Assembly: GCF_000422085.1 (NCBI RefSeq)
Contig: NC_021741.1
Span: forward strand, 248,001 to 312,000
Direction: 5' to 3'
DNA length: 64,000 bases
From: Serratia liquefaciens ATCC 27592
GTDB lineage: Bacteria > Pseudomonadota > Gammaproteobacteria > Enterobacterales > Enterobacteriaceae
Shown here: positions 47,141-58,250 of the stretch, one piece after another
Numbering within the stretch: the first letter of the stretch is position 1
How the letters are laid out: each line of letters starts with the position of its first letter
Notes under the pieces: model-generated
Database searches by the model: none
Told to the model about the DNA's origin: nothing
Seen by the model: the letters and a program-made list of their open reading frames with translations, nothing else
Position numbers and translations under genes: made by a program

Positions 47141-47658
47141 CCAGAAAGCAAAAAACCGCCATAGGCGGGTTCTTCTAAATAGGGTGCCCGGACTCGGACA
47201 ACAGGCGCTTGCGCCGGATTGAGCAACGCTTTAGCGTTGGCTCGCAGGGTGAGGCCTTTGGCCGAAAAATCGAACTTGTTCGATGAAGAGTCCTGTCTCA
47301 GAAAGCAAAAAAAACCGCCATAGGCGGGTTCTTCTAAATAGGGTGCCCGGACTCGGACAACGGGCGCTTGCGCCGGATTGAACAACGCTTTAGCGTTGGC
47401 CCGCAGGGTGAGGCCTCTGGCCGAATAATCGAACGTGTTCGATGAAGAGTCCTGTTTCAGAAAGCAAAAAACCCGCCATAGGCGGGTTCTTCTAAATAGT
47501 GGTGCCCGGACTCGGACAACGGGCGCTTGCGCCGGATTGAACAACGCTTTAGCGTTGGCCCGCAGGGTGAGGCCTCTGGCCGAATAATCGAACTTGTTCG
47601 ATGAAGAGTCCTGTTTCAGAAAGCAAAAAACCCGCCATAGGCGGGTTCTTCTAAATAG
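47141..47658 (-). repeat. Tandem 159-bp repeats containing the tRNA-Phe 3' end
   Basis: Three full units (47500-47658, 47341-47499, 47182-47340) and a partial one (47141-47181) follow tRNA-Phe on its downstream side. The tRNA tail TGCCCGGACTCGG occurs at intervals of exactly 159 bases. Each unit contains a terminator hairpin (AACCCGCC with GGCGGGTT), four short inverted repeats (for example TCGAACTTGTTCGA and AACGCTTTAGCGTT) and a copy of the last 14-17 bases of the tRNA. Copies far from the tRNA have lost the CCA and have weaker terminators. The layout is like the rtT repeats of the E. coli tyrT operon. Because 159 is a multiple of three, a long but meaningless reading frame crosses the array. 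Confidence 0.9.
47624..47647 (-). terminator. Terminator directly after tRNA-Phe
   Basis: On the minus strand AACCCGCC pairs with GGCGGGTT around TAT, followed by a T run. It lies 12 bases after the CCA end. Further copies lie at about 47465-47488, 47307-47330 and 47150-47172; the last two have lost one C in the stem. Confidence 0.85.
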
Positions 47659-47734
47659 TGGTGCCCGGACTCGGAATCGAACCAAGGACACGGGGATTTT
47701 CAATCCCCTGCTCTACCGACTGAGCTATCCGGGC
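47659..47734 (-). tRNA. tRNA-Phe (anticodon GAA)
   Basis: A 76-base cloverleaf on the minus strand starting GCCCGGATAGCTCAGTCGG and ending TCCGAGTCCGGGCACCA, with GAA in the anticodon loop TTGAAAA. It is as good as identical to E. coli tRNA-Phe and, as there, lies next to yjdC. Confidence 0.97.
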
Positions 47735-47744
47735 AACGCGCAGC

Positions 47745-47773
47745 ATTAAACCGTATTGGCCGAAGTCAGTCAA
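47745..47773 (-). promoter_or_regulatory. Promoter of tRNA-Phe
   Basis: On the minus strand TTGACT (47768-47773) and TTTAAT (47745-47750) are 17 bases apart and are followed by a GC-rich discriminator, as expected for a strong stable-RNA promoter with a leader of only a few bases. Confidence 0.85.
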
Positions 47774-47893
47774 CGGCTTTGTGAACGAAATAAGGCAAAA
47801 CGCGTCCGGTTGCTGGCTTTTCAGTCAAAGGGAGCAAAAAAAGCGCGAGATGGGCGTAAAGTACCGTGGTTGCGCTCGCCGCCACGGTGTCAT

Positions 47894-48469
47894 TCAGCTT
47901 AATGCGCCATTTCTGCGGCACTGAGCGACCTGCAAGATGTCTTCCGCCAAGCGCTTGGCAACGGATACGTCCTGGAGCTGACGTTTTATCAGCAGTTTGC
48001 TGAGGCAGCCCTCTTGGATCAGTTCCATCTGCTGCGCCACCATATCCGCATCGTCGGCGTCCATTTCTCGCAGCAGGTCACGGGTCAGTTCCAGCGAAGT
48101 CAGCTTCTGCTGCTCGGCCAGTTGGTGGATAGGGTGATCTACCTCAGGGAAGAAGCTACAGGCGGCAATAAACAGGCAGCCGGGATAGCGATCGTGTTGT
48201 ACGTACTCTGCCAGCACGTCGTAGCGTGCCAGCAATTTTTGCTGTGGGCTCAGGGCTTCGTCCAGCAGCAACTGACGACGCCAGGTGTCAATTTGCTGGC
48301 CATGATAGCGCAGGCAGTCATACAGCAGCGCTTCGCGATCCGGCCAGAAGCGTTTAAGATCGCTCGGCTGTACGTCGAGTTTTTCTGCCAGCATTTCTAA
48401 TGTGGTGGTTGCCAGGCCCTGTTGTTCCAACAGACCCAGTGCCGTATCAAGAACTTGTTCGCGTTGCAC
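47894..48469 (-). CDS. yjdC: TetR/AcrR-family regulator YjdC
   Basis: Encodes 191 residues from a GTG at 48469 behind GGAGG, equal in length to E. coli YjdC. The N-terminal helix-turn-helix spans about residues 20-45 ([33 protein letters not shown]). The C-terminal domain has [28 protein letters not shown] with paired cysteines. The ligand and targets are not known; its steady place before dsbD suggests a link to redox or copper stress. A TTG five codons upstream is a poorer start. Confidence 0.92.
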   Translation of the reverse strand: MQREQVLDTALGLLEQQGLATTTLEMLAEKLDVQPSDLKRFWPDREALLYDCLRYHGQQIDTWRRQLLLDEALSPQQKLLARYDVLAEYVQHDRYPGCLFIAACSFFPEVDHPIHQLAEQQKLTSLELTRDLLREMDADDADMVAQQMELIQEGCLSKLLIKRQLQDVSVAKRLAEDILQVAQCRRNGALS

Positions 48470-48509
48470 TTGTGCTCCCTCCAAATTCGGTTCTGAACTT
48501 CAGTGTTAT

Positions 48510-50219
48510 TTATTGCACTACTTTCTGCAAATGCGCGTTGAACGTTGGAGCATCCATAAATCCAGTCACCCGCTGGGCCGTCAACTCTTGTCCTGCGCCG
48601 TTAAAAAATAGAATTGTCGGCAAACCCAGGACTTTCAAGTGCTTGAGCAGCGCTGCCTGTTCGGCATTGTTGGCGGTCACATCCGCCTGCAGCAGCACGG
48701 CATTGGCCAGCTTAGCCTGAACGGCCGCATCACTAAAGGTATACTTTTCGAACTCTTTGCAGGCGACGCACCAATCGGCATAAAGATCCAACATCACTGG
48801 TTTACCCTGTGCTTGCTGCAGCGCCAGGTTGAGCTGCTCCACATTACTGATCTGCGTAAAGTTCAGATGTGGTGCTGCCTGCTGAGTGCTGTTAACGCCA
48901 AAAGCCCAGTCTTGCAACGGCCGTGCGGCAATCACTGCCGCTGCCAGTAATAGCATCTGTAAAACACGGGCCCAGCCGCGGGAGGTTTTCAGGCTAAGGG
49001 CAAATGCCCAGCCGAAGAACGCCAGGCCCAGCAGGCTCCACAGCCGCAGCCCCCACAGATCGCCGATCACACGCTCCAGCAGAAATACCGGCAGGGCGAG
49101 GATCACAAAGCCGAAAGCCTCTTTGACATACTGCATCCATGGGCCGCTGCGCGGCAGCAGGCGGTTGCCGAACAGAGTGACGAGCACCAGCGGGATCCCC
49201 ATGCCTAATGCGTAAAGGTACAAGGTACCGCCGCCGGCCCACATATTACCGCTCTGGGCAATGTAGAGCAGAATCGCGCTGAGTGGTGCGGTGGTACAAG
49301 GGGAACAGATCAATCCAGCCAGAGCCCCCATCAGGAACACGCCGGGCAGCGAGCCTCCTTTTTGGGTATTGCTCCAGCCCGCTAAACGCGTTTGCAGCGA
49401 TGCCGGTAATTGCAAGGAATAGAGGCCAAACATCGACAATGCCAAGGCGATAAACAGCACTGAGAGGCCGATCAACACGTACGGATGTTGCAGTGCCGCT
49501 TGAAACTGCAGCCCGGCGGCAGCGACCACCAAACCCAGCAAGGTATAGGTCAGCGCCATACCCTGCACGTAAACCACGGCCAACGCCAAAATTCGACCGC
49601 TGCTATGCGGTTTTTCACGGCCCAGAATGATGCCGGAAATCAGAGGATACATCGGCAAAACGCAGGGGGTGAAAGCGATACCGATACCGATCAGCAATGC
49701 CCACAGCGGTGAAAACGGCAGATCATTGGGAGCCGGTACCGGCTCTGCCGCAGTAGGGAGTATCGGAGCGGCGGAGGCGCTCACGGCATTCAACGGGATC
49801 ACGCGCGTTTCCGGCGGGTAGCAGAAACCGGCTTCCGCGCAGCCCTGGTAGGTCACGCTCAGGCTGGCATCTGCCGTTGCTTGTTGCAGCGGAATCTTCA
49901 GATTCAGCTGTTGCTTGAAAATGGCGACCTCGCCGAAAAATTCGTCTTTGTGGCTCAGCCCGGCGGGCAGTTCAAAGGCGCCCAGCGTGGCCTGCTTTGG
50001 CACCAGTTTGATCTGCTGGCGATAGAGGTAATAACCGGGACGAATTTGCCAGTCCAGCGACAGCTGATTGCCTTGCTGTTTGAAATCAAAGGGGAAGGCC
50101 TGATCGACAGGCACGAACTGGCTACCGCCGTTTTGGCCGAACAGCGAAGCCTGGGCCGCCTGCGGCAGAAAGAACAGGCTGCAAAGCAGAAAAATCAGTT
50201 TAATGAGGCGTTGATCCAT
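48510..50219 (-). CDS. dsbD: Thiol:disulfide interchange protein DsbD
   Basis: Encodes 569 residues (E. coli 565). A signal peptide ending QAAQAS precedes the periplasmic alpha domain with the cysteine pair in [12 protein letters not shown]; eight membrane segments follow with [11 protein letters not shown] and [12 protein letters not shown]; the C-terminal gamma domain is thioredoxin-like with [12 protein letters not shown]. DsbD moves electrons from cytoplasmic thioredoxin to DsbC, DsbG and CcmG. Its start lies 25 bases inside the end of cutA, so the two are coupled. Confidence 0.96.
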   Translation of the reverse strand: MDQRLIKLIFLLCSLFFLPQAAQASLFGQNGGSQFVPVDQAFPFDFKQQGNQLSLDWQIRPGYYLYRQQIKLVPKQATLGAFELPAGLSHKDEFFGEVAIFKQQLNLKIPLQQATADASLSVTYQGCAEAGFCYPPETRVIPLNAVSASAAPILPTAAEPVPAPNDLPFSPLWALLIGIGIAFTPCVLPMYPLISGIILGREKPHSSGRILALAVVYVQGMALTYTLLGLVVAAAGLQFQAALQHPYVLIGLSVLFIALALSMFGLYSLQLPASLQTRLAGWSNTQKGGSLPGVFLMGALAGLICSPCTTAPLSAILLYIAQSGNMWAGGGTLYLYALGMGIPLVLVTLFGNRLLPRSGPWMQYVKEAFGFVILALPVFLLERVIGDLWGLRLWSLLGLAFFGWAFALSLKTSRGWARVLQMLLLAAAVIAARPLQDWAFGVNSTQQAAPHLNFTQISNVEQLNLALQQAQGKPVMLDLYADWCVACKEFEKYTFSDAAVQAKLANAVLLQADVTANNAEQAALLKHLKVLGLPTILFFNGAGQELTAQRVTGFMDAPTFNAHLQKVVQ

Positions 50220-50518
50220 AACAGGTAGTCTTTATCTCCGGCCATCACCGGCAGCACCAACAGTTCTGGCGTCTGGTAGGGGTGATGTTGTTTCAGGTAG
50301 CTGAGCAGGGCATCTTGATGGTGGCAATCGCTTTTGAACAGCATCTGCACTTCATATTCCTGTTCCAGTTTCCCTTCCCAGTAATATAACGACGTTGCGC
50401 CGGGTAACAGCGTGGCGCAGGCCGCCAGCTTTTCCCCCAGAACCCGGGCCGCCAGGTCTTGTGCCGTAGCCTCATCGGGTGCGGTGCAGAGTATGACGAC
50501 AGCTTCGCAATCAGACAT
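50195..50518 (-). CDS. cutA: Divalent cation tolerance protein CutA
   Basis: Encodes 107 residues. The start at 50518 ([19 protein letters not shown]) is set by family alignment. The protein is a small trimeric PII-like fold; [25 protein letters not shown] and [13 protein letters not shown] are the conserved parts. It was found through copper tolerance in E. coli, where the phenotype may come from effects on dsbD. It overlaps dsbD by 25 bases. Confidence 0.95.
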   Translation of the reverse strand: MSDCEAVVILCTAPDEATAQDLAARVLGEKLAACATLLPGATSLYYWEGKLEQEYEVQMLFKSDCHHQDALLSYLKQHHPYQTPELLVLPVMAGDKDYLLWINASLN

Positions 50519-50612
50519 CTTCAGCCCTCTCATCCAGATTATCAGTGGGCACTATACCTTGAAGGGCGGTCAGCTAGAAGGCGAGTTTATCGCCAGTGGG
50601 GCAGGAGAGGGG

Positions 50613-50633
50613 AAACCGGGGCCGCAGCCCCGG
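50613..50633 (-). terminator. Possible terminator after dcuA
   Basis: CCGGGGC pairs with GCCCCGG around a short loop; on the minus strand it is followed by a short TTTCC tract. The T run is weak, so readthrough into cutA is possible. Confidence 0.45.
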
Positions 50634-50642
50634 GGTGAAGCA

Positions 50643-51943
50643 TTACAGCATCACGCTGCCCAGCAGGAAGCCAAACAGCACCGCCAATATCACGCCGATG
50701 GTGCCGGGGATAAAGAACGGGTGGTTAAACACAAAACGCCCGATGCGGGTGGTGCCGGTATCATCCATTTGTACCGCGGCGACCAGGTTGGGTAGGTTGG
50801 CAGGATAAACAGGCCGGAAACGGCGGCGAAGGAAGCCACTGCGGTCAATGGCGATACGTTCAACGCCAGCGCCATCGGCATCAGCGCCTTGGCGGTGGCG
50901 GCCTGAGAATACAGCAGCGCCGAGCAGAAGAAGAAAATCACGGCCAACAGCCACGGATGCGATTGAATCACCGTGCCAGCAGTCTCTTTGATCCAGTCAA
51001 TGTTGGCTTGAACAAAGGTATCACCCAACCAGGCTACACCCAGAATACAGATACAGGCGCTCATACCGGCCTTAAAGGTGCTGGAATTAAGCACCATATC
51101 GGTATCGACGCGGCACAGCAGGGTGGTCAGGGTAGCGACGCTAAGCATGATGATTAGAATGGCGTTGGTGGTGTTCATCAGCGGTTTTGCCACCAGGCCC
51201 AAGCCCGGGCTGTTGATGATGGCGTAGGCCACTACGCACAGCACACCTAGCAGGAACAGCAGCACCGACACTTTGGCGCGGGGTTTGATTTCCATGATCT
51301 TGTTGCCGCGCAGTGTTACCAAGCCTTCTTCCAGGCGTTTCAGGTAAACCGGATCGTCCGACAATTTGGAGTCGAACAGCCAGCTTACCAGCAGCGACAT
51401 CACCAGTACGGCGCAGAAGGTAGACGGCATCACGACCATCAGCAGGTGCAGATAGCTGACGCCGTGTCCTTCCATCACTGAAGACATGTACACCACCGCG
51501 GCAGAAATTGGCGAGGCGGTGATGGCAATCTGGGCGGATACCACAGCGGTAGACAGCGGACGGCAAGGCTTGATGCCCTGTTCTTTCGCGACTTCAGCGA
51601 TCACCGGCAGTGCGGAAAGCGAAATGTTGCCGGTACCGGCGAAGATAGTCAGAAAATAGGTGACGATCGGTGCCAGAATGGTGATGTGCTTGGGGTTCTT
51701 GCGCAGCAGTTTTTCCGTTTGCTGCACCAAATAGTCCATACCGCCGGCGACCTGCATCGCCGAGATCGCGGCAATCACCGCCATGATGATGGAAATGACG
51801 TCGAACGGAATACTGCCCGGTTTCACGCCAATCAACGCCAGGACCAAAACCCCCAGCCCGCCTGCAAATCCAATCCCGATACCGCCCAGCCTGGCCCCTA
51901 AAAAAATGGCCAGCAGAACGATAACCAATTCTACGGCTAACAT
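50643..51943 (-). pseudogene. dcuA: C4-dicarboxylate antiporter DcuA, frameshifted near the 3' end
   Basis: The protein begins MLAVELVIVLLAIFLGARLGG and follows DcuA up to GLFILPTYPT at about residue 385, then leaves the frame (WSPRY...) and stops at 50690. In another frame the expected ending LVAAVQMDDTGTTRIGRFVF to FGFLLGSVML continues to a stop at 50643. One missing base in the CC at about 50786-50787 explains this (ACC TGG instead of ACC CTG). Whole, the gene would give 433 residues, as in E. coli. DcuA exchanges fumarate, aspartate, malate and succinate in anaerobic growth. The change removes the last membrane segment. It may be a sequencing error. aspA lies upstream, as in E. coli. Confidence 0.9.
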
Positions 51944-52010
51944 AGTGTCTACTCCTTAAAATAAGTTTTTTTGAAAACGAAAAGTTAAAATTTTGTGGGC
52001 GATGGAAAGT

Positions 52011-52050
52011 AAAAAGGCACGCTATCCAGGGGGATTTAGCGTGCCTTTTT
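52011..52050. terminator. Terminator between aspA and dcuA
   Basis: AAAAAGGCACGCTA pairs perfectly with TAGCGTGCCTTTTT around 12 bases. It is downstream of aspA on the minus strand and could let part of transcription pass into dcuA. Confidence 0.85.
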
Positions 52051-52069
52051 GGGCTACCGGGTGTGTCTG

Positions 52070-53506
52070 TTATTGTTCATTTTCATCCGTATAGCGTTTG
52101 GCTTTATAGGCCGGGTGCATCAGGTTCTCCACGGAGAAGATGTCATCCAGCTCGGCTTCGGTCAGCAGACCGCGTTCCAGCACGACTTCACGTACGCTCT
52201 TGCCGGTTTCGGCGCAGATCTTCCCGACGATGTCACCGTTGTGGTGGCCAATGAACGGGTTCAGATAGGTGACGATACCGATAGAATTGAAGACGTAGTG
52301 CTCGCACACTTCTTTATTCGCGGTGATGCCGTTAATGCATTTTTCCAGCAGGTTATAGCAGGCGTTGGTCAGGATGTGAATGGACTCGAACATCGCCTGG
52401 CCAATCACCGGCTCCATGACGTTCAACTGCAGTTGGCCCGCTTCGGCCGCCATGGTAACGCAAGTGTCGTTGCCAATCACCTTGAAACATACCTGATTGA
52501 CCACTTCCGGTACGACCGGGTTGACCTTGGCCGGCATGATGGATGAGCCCGCTTGCAGTTCCGGCAGGTTAATTTCGTTCAGACCGGCGCGTGGGCCTGA
52601 AGACAGCAGGCGCAGGTCGTTGCAAATTTTAGACAGTTTAACTGCGAGGCGTTTCAGCGCACTGTGCACCATTACGTAGGCGCCGCAGTCGGAGGTGGCT
52701 TCGATCAAGTCTTCGGCCGGCACGACAGGCAGGTTGCTGACCTCTGCCAATTTTTGAACCGCCAGTTGCGGGTAGCCTTCCGGGGTGTTCAGCGCCGTCC
52801 CGATTGCTGTCGCACCCAGGTTCACTTCCAGCAGCAGCTCGGCGGTGCGATGCAGGTTGCGGGTTTCTTCTTTCAGCAACACGCTGAACGCATGGAATTC
52901 CTGGCCCAGTGTCATTGGCACCGCATCCTGCAACTGGGTGCGCCCCATTTTCAGGATGGTTTCAAACTCTTTTGCCTTGCGGTCAAACCCTTCACGCAGC
53001 TGGTTGATGGCGTCGATAAGCTTCTGATTGGAGGCGTAAACCGCAATGCGGAAACCGGTTGGGTAGGCGTCGTTGGTAGACTGGCACTTGTTGAGATGAT
53101 CGTTAGGGTTCAGGTATTGGTATTCGCCTTTCTGGTGGCCCATCAGCTCCAGACCAATATTCGCCAGCACTTCGTTGGTGTTCATGTTCAATGAAGTGCC
53201 CGCGCCGCCCTGGAACACATCCACCGGGAACTGGTCCATGCATTTGCCTTTATCCAGCACTTCGTCACAGGCCTGGATGATGACATCAGCGATTTTACGT
53301 GGAATGGTTTTGAGTTCTTTGTTCGCCATCGCTGCGGCTTTTTTTACCATTACCATGCCGCGAACAAACTCGGGCACATCGCTGATTTTGCTGTTGCTGA
53401 TATAAAAGTTTTCAATCGCACGCAGAGTGTGAACACCGTAATAGGCTTCTGCGGGGACTTCACGTGTTCCTAACAGGTCTTCTTCGATACGAATGTTATT
53501 TGACAT
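52070..53506 (-). CDS. aspA: Aspartate ammonia-lyase (aspartase)
   Basis: Encodes 478 residues, equal to E. coli AspA. It converts aspartate to fumarate and ammonia in the cytoplasm, supplying fumarate for respiration. The fumarase/aspartase signature [16 protein letters not shown] is present, as are TSTDAY-like sequence ([13 protein letters not shown]) and [20 protein letters not shown]-type site lies about 190 bases upstream, consistent with cAMP control known in E. coli. dcuA follows and frdABCD lies nearby. Confidence 0.97.
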   Translation of the reverse strand: MSNNIRIEEDLLGTREVPAEAYYGVHTLRAIENFYISNSKISDVPEFVRGMVMVKKAAAMANKELKTIPRKIADVIIQACDEVLDKGKCMDQFPVDVFQGGAGTSLNMNTNEVLANIGLELMGHQKGEYQYLNPNDHLNKCQSTNDAYPTGFRIAVYASNQKLIDAINQLREGFDRKAKEFETILKMGRTQLQDAVPMTLGQEFHAFSVLLKEETRNLHRTAELLLEVNLGATAIGTALNTPEGYPQLAVQKLAEVSNLPVVPAEDLIEATSDCGAYVMVHSALKRLAVKLSKICNDLRLLSSGPRAGLNEINLPELQAGSSIMPAKVNPVVPEVVNQVCFKVIGNDTCVTMAAEAGQLQLNVMEPVIGQAMFESIHILTNACYNLLEKCINGITANKEVCEHYVFNSIGIVTYLNPFIGHHNGDIVGKICAETGKSVREVVLERGLLTEAELDDIFSVENLMHPAYKAKRYTDENEQ

Positions 53507-53692
53507 GTGAACCTTCTTTGTATTGCTGCCGAATTAATTAATTGTCAGGGAACCAAATTATGTTGCCGAAGGCTTCAGGCATGAAACGATTAACCACTGT
53601 GCCCGTTGCTGCCCAGATCATATGCTGGTTAGTAATAAATGACTGAATCCAGATCACCTTCTGAGTCTTCTTAAATTGCCTGTTTCTGGTTC

Positions 53693-53708
53693 TGTGATCC
53701 CTTTCACG
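53693..53708. promoter_or_regulatory. CRP-type site between aspA and fxsA
   Basis: TGTGA-TCCCTT-TCACG fits the CRP pattern TGTGA-N6-TCACA at nine of ten fixed bases. It lies in the 345-base gap between divergent aspA and fxsA. E. coli aspA is CRP-activated. Confidence 0.65.
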
Positions 53709-53851
53709 TTTATTAACTTTAGCAATAAAAAAGGGCCTTTGGTTGAAATGCACGCCGGCAGACCCCATTGTATTTAGGTCGGCCGTTAACCGGCCCCCTT
53801 TTCGCGCCGTCGCCAACGTGCGGTTGCGCAGATCTACCAGAGGAGAACCAG

Positions 53852-54343
53852 GTGCGCTGGTTACCGTTACTGCTGATATTTCTGTTGGCTTACATAGAGA
53901 TATCCCTATTTATTAAAGTCGCCGCCGTATTGGGCGTGGCGATTACCCTGTTGCTGGTGGTGTTCACCTCCTGCGTCGGCATTTCGCTGGTGCGCAACCA
54001 GGGCATGAAGACCTTCATGCAGATGCAACAAAAGCTGGCTGCAGGTGAAAGCCCTGCGTCGGAAATGGTGAAAAGTGTTTCACTGGTATTAGCGGGCTTC
54101 TTGCTGCTGGTGCCGGGATTCTTTACCGATTTCCTCGGCCTGTTGTTGTTACTGCCCCCGGTGCAAAAATCGCTGACGTTGAAACTGATGCCGCATCTTT
54201 CCGTTTACCGCCCCGGCGGTTGGAGCCAGGGCGGTAATGCTGCCAACGGCAACACCTTCGACGGCGAGTTCCAGCGTAAAAACGACGATCGCTATACGCT
54301 GGATCATCAGCCCGACGATCATGACAAACGCAACGATCGTTGA
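53852..54343 (+). CDS. fxsA: Inner-membrane protein FxsA
   Basis: Encodes 163 residues from a GTG at 53852, after AGAGGAGA. The start RWLPLLLIFLLAYIEISLFIKVA and the stretch LVPGFFTDFLGLLLLLPPVQK are the FxsA (DUF4156-unrelated, FxsA/YtzA) family marks; about three membrane segments, then a charged tail with TFDGEFQRKNDD. Overexpression in E. coli relieves exclusion of phage T7 by the F plasmid through PifA. The natural role is unknown. Its place between aspA and groES matches E. coli. Confidence 0.94.
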   Translation: MRWLPLLLIFLLAYIEISLFIKVAAVLGVAITLLLVVFTSCVGISLVRNQGMKTFMQMQQKLAAGESPASEMVKSVSLVLAGFLLLVPGFFTDFLGLLLLLPPVQKSLTLKLMPHLSVYRPGGWSQGGNAANGNTFDGEFQRKNDDRYTLDHQPDDHDKRNDR

Positions 54344-54369
54344 AAAAACGCGGCCCAGGCCGCGTTTTT
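54344..54369. terminator. Terminator after fxsA
   Basis: AACGCGGCC pairs with GGCCGCGTT around CA, with an A run before and T run after. Confidence 0.85.
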
Positions 54370-54422
54370 CGCATCAGTAGCTCAGTATTGCCATCAAAAG
54401 CGAAAATTTTTTTGGCCGCCCC

Positions 54423-54448
54423 CTTGAAGGGGGATGGAATGCCCCCAT
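54423..54448 (+). promoter_or_regulatory. Sigma-32 heat-shock promoter of groESL
   Basis: CTTGAA (54423-54428) and CCCCAT (54443-54448) with 14 bases between match the sigma-32 consensus; they lie 80 bases before groES. Confidence 0.85.
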
Positions 54449-54527
54449 TTCAAATCCCACAAGCCGGTATTCACAATCCGGTGACAACCCTAAATCTGAT
54501 AGAGACCTTCTTACAGGAGAGCGTTCA

Positions 54528-54821
54528 ATGAGTATTCGTCCATTGCATGACCGCGTTATCGTCAAGCGCAAAGAAGTTGAATCAAAATCTGCTGGCGGCA
54601 TCGTCCTGACTGGCTCTGCAGCGGGTAAATCTACTCGTGGCGAAGTTGTCGCAGTGGGTAAAGGGCGTGTTCTGGAAAGCGGCAACATCCAGCCGCTGGA
54701 TGTGAAAGTTGGCGATATCGTGATTTTCAACGACGGTTACGGCGTGAAAGCAGAGAAGATCGACAATGAAGAAGTGTTGATCATGTCCGAAAGCGACATT
54801 CTGGCAATTGTTGAAGCGTAA
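54528..54821 (+). CDS. groES: Co-chaperonin GroES
   Basis: Encodes 97 residues. The start [20 protein letters not shown], the mobile loop [18 protein letters not shown] and [18 protein letters not shown] are typical. Seven subunits cap the GroEL ring and form the folding cage. It is preceded by AGGAGA and a sigma-32 promoter and lies 44 bases before groEL. Confidence 0.98.
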   Translation: MSIRPLHDRVIVKRKEVESKSAGGIVLTGSAAGKSTRGEVVAVGKGRVLESGNIQPLDVKVGDIVIFNDGYGVKAEKIDNEEVLIMSESDILAIVEA

Positions 54822-54853
54822 GTGCGCTTTATCTTCTGAACTGAACGAGTTGA

Positions 54854-56512
<1,659 letters not shown>

Positions 56513-56535
56513 TCATCCCCCACGTTCGCGTGTGC

Positions 56536-56568
56536 AAAAGCCCCGGCCAATTGGTCGGGGCTTTTTTT
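56536..56568 (+). terminator. Terminator of groESL
   Basis: AAAAGCCCCGGCC pairs with GGTCGGGGCTTTT around AATT (one G-U pair), followed by a run of T. Confidence 0.9.
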
Positions 56569-56751
56569 TGCGTGCTTTGTCTCACTGCTTTTGATGATAT
56601 TTATGCAGACCGGGCTGATTTAGCTGGTAAACTGATCTTTCATCAGCTGTCGCTCAAGACGTTGGCCAGCACCAGTGGCAACGGATGCTTAAGAGATAGC
56701 AACGCTTTCTGATAAGCTTTTGCGAAACTCTCAATATAGATGGGGAACAAG

Positions 56752-57096
56752 ATGCGGATTAAAGCCTTACTGGGTCTTTCGGCAGCCTTGCTGCTGGCAG
56801 GTTGCAGCAGCACCAATGAACTTTCCGCCGCAGGTCAGCAGGTTAAATTTACCGATACCAAACCGGCGGCAGAATGCCAGCTGGTGGGCGAAGTGACTGG
56901 CACCCAGAGCAACTGGTTGTCCGGTAACGGTGGTGAAGGCAGCTCCATGCGCGGCGCGGCAAACGATCTGCGCAACAAGGCAGCGGCAATGGGCGGCAAC
57001 GTGATTTATGGCGCGACCAGCCCAAGCCAGAACCTGCTTTCAAGCTTTGCCCCACTGGACAGCAAAATGGCCGGCCAGGTTTATAAGTGCCCGTAA
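56752..57096 (+). CDS. yjeI: DUF4156 lipoprotein YjeI
   Basis: Encodes 114 residues. The start at 56752 lies eight bases after GGGGAA. The signal RIKALLGLSAALLLAGC ends in a lipobox cysteine at residue 18 or nearby. Conserved stretches are SSTNELSAAGQQV, TGTQSNWLSGNGGEG and NDLRNKAAAMGGNVIYG. The function is not known. Its place between groEL and epmB matches E. coli. Confidence 0.93.
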   Translation: MRIKALLGLSAALLLAGCSSTNELSAAGQQVKFTDTKPAAECQLVGEVTGTQSNWLSGNGGEGSSMRGAANDLRNKAAAMGGNVIYGATSPSQNLLSSFAPLDSKMAGQVYKCP

Positions 57097-57124
57097 CGCA
57101 AGATTAATGCGTACGTCATAGCAT

Positions 57125-57160
57125 AAAAAAGAGGCATGCCCAGGCATGCCTCTTTTGTTT
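57125..57160. terminator. Terminator between yjeI and epmB
   Basis: AAAAGAGGCATGCC pairs with GGCATGCCTCTTTT around CA. It lies between convergent genes and can serve both. Confidence 0.9.
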
Positions 57161-57179
57161 TTGTCATTCCGCCGGTCAG

Positions 57180-58208
57180 TCAATCTTGCATCAGGCGCAG
57201 GTCGAGCGGCGTTTTGCTTGGCTTGCCGCCGACTTCACGGGTCAGACGCGGCACCATATATCCGGAAACCTTGCTCAGCAGCGCCTGCATAATGGCGCGC
57301 GCTTCATCGTCGCTGACCATAAAGTGTGCCGCGCCTTGTACCTTATCCAGCACGTGGATGTAATAGGGCAGGATACCGGCGTCAAACAGCGCATTGCTCA
57401 GCGCCGCCAACGTGTCGGCGTTGTCGTTGATGCCGCGCAGCAACACACTTTGGTTCAGCAAGGTGACGCCGGCCAGACGCAGTTGCGCCATGGCTCCCTG
57501 CAGTTCACGGTCAATCTCATTGGCATGATTGATGTGCGTGACCATCAGCACCTGTAGGCGTGAGGCCGACAGCCTGCGGCACAGTTCTGGCGTGATACGT
57601 GCCGGGATCACCACTGGCAAACGGGTGTGGATGCGCAGGCGTTTTACGTGCTCAATGGCTTCCAGTTCCTCGATCAGCCAGTCCAGCTCGTGATCTTTGG
57701 CCATCAGCGGATCGCCACCGGAGAAAATAATCTCATCCAGTTCCGGGTGTTGGCGGATATAATCCAACGCCTGACGCCAGTTGGCTTTATTGCCCTGGTT
57801 GTCCTGATACGGAAAATGGCGACGGAAGCAGTAGCGGCAGTTAACCGCACAGCCGCCTTTAACCAACAGCAAAGCACGATTACGGTATTTGTGCAGCAGG
57901 CCTGGCACCACGCTACGCTGTTCGTCCAGCGGATCGGTCGTGAAGCCGGGTGCATTGATGAATTCTTCGCTGGCGGTCAGAACCTGACGCAATAGTGGGT
58001 CATTGGCGTCGCCGGGACGCATGCGTGCGGCGAAGGCGCGGGGTACGCGCAATGCAAACAGCCGACGGGCTTCACGGCCCTGCGGCAGGTCCGGATGCGT
58101 ATTCAGTGACAAAAGCTGCAGTAATTCATCGGGATCGGTAATAACATCGGCGAGTTGATGCAACCAATCTTCTCTATATGCCGTACTTTGGGTTATAATG
58201 TGTGCCAT
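57180..58208 (-). CDS. epmB: EF-P beta-lysylation protein EpmB (lysine 2,3-aminomutase)
   Basis: Encodes 342 residues, as in E. coli. It converts (S)-alpha-lysine to (R)-beta-lysine, which EpmA attaches to EF-P. The radical SAM cluster motif CAVNCRYCFRRHFPY (CX3CX2C) is present, with GGDPLMAKD and the PLP-lysine region HVLDKVQGAAHF. It is divergent from efp with 42 bases between, so enzyme and substrate are genomic neighbours. The partner epmA is expected just beyond the window end, upstream of frdA. Confidence 0.96.
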   Translation of the reverse strand: MAHIITQSTAYREDWLHQLADVITDPDELLQLLSLNTHPDLPQGREARRLFALRVPRAFAARMRPGDANDPLLRQVLTASEEFINAPGFTTDPLDEQRSVVPGLLHKYRNRALLLVKGGCAVNCRYCFRRHFPYQDNQGNKANWRQALDYIRQHPELDEIIFSGGDPLMAKDHELDWLIEELEAIEHVKRLRIHTRLPVVIPARITPELCRRLSASRLQVLMVTHINHANEIDRELQGAMAQLRLAGVTLLNQSVLLRGINDNADTLAALSNALFDAGILPYYIHVLDKVQGAAHFMVSDDEARAIMQALLSKVSGYMVPRLTREVGGKPSKTPLDLRLMQD

Positions 58209-58250
58209 TTTTTTGGCTAAGCTACCAGTTTAAATATTCAGAGGGCCATC

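Noticed and set aside
47113..47703. 196-codon open frame on the minus strand with 53-residue repeats
   Set aside because: It is a by-product of the tandem 159-bp array (a multiple of three) and runs through terminators and into the tRNA-Phe gene; no start signal.
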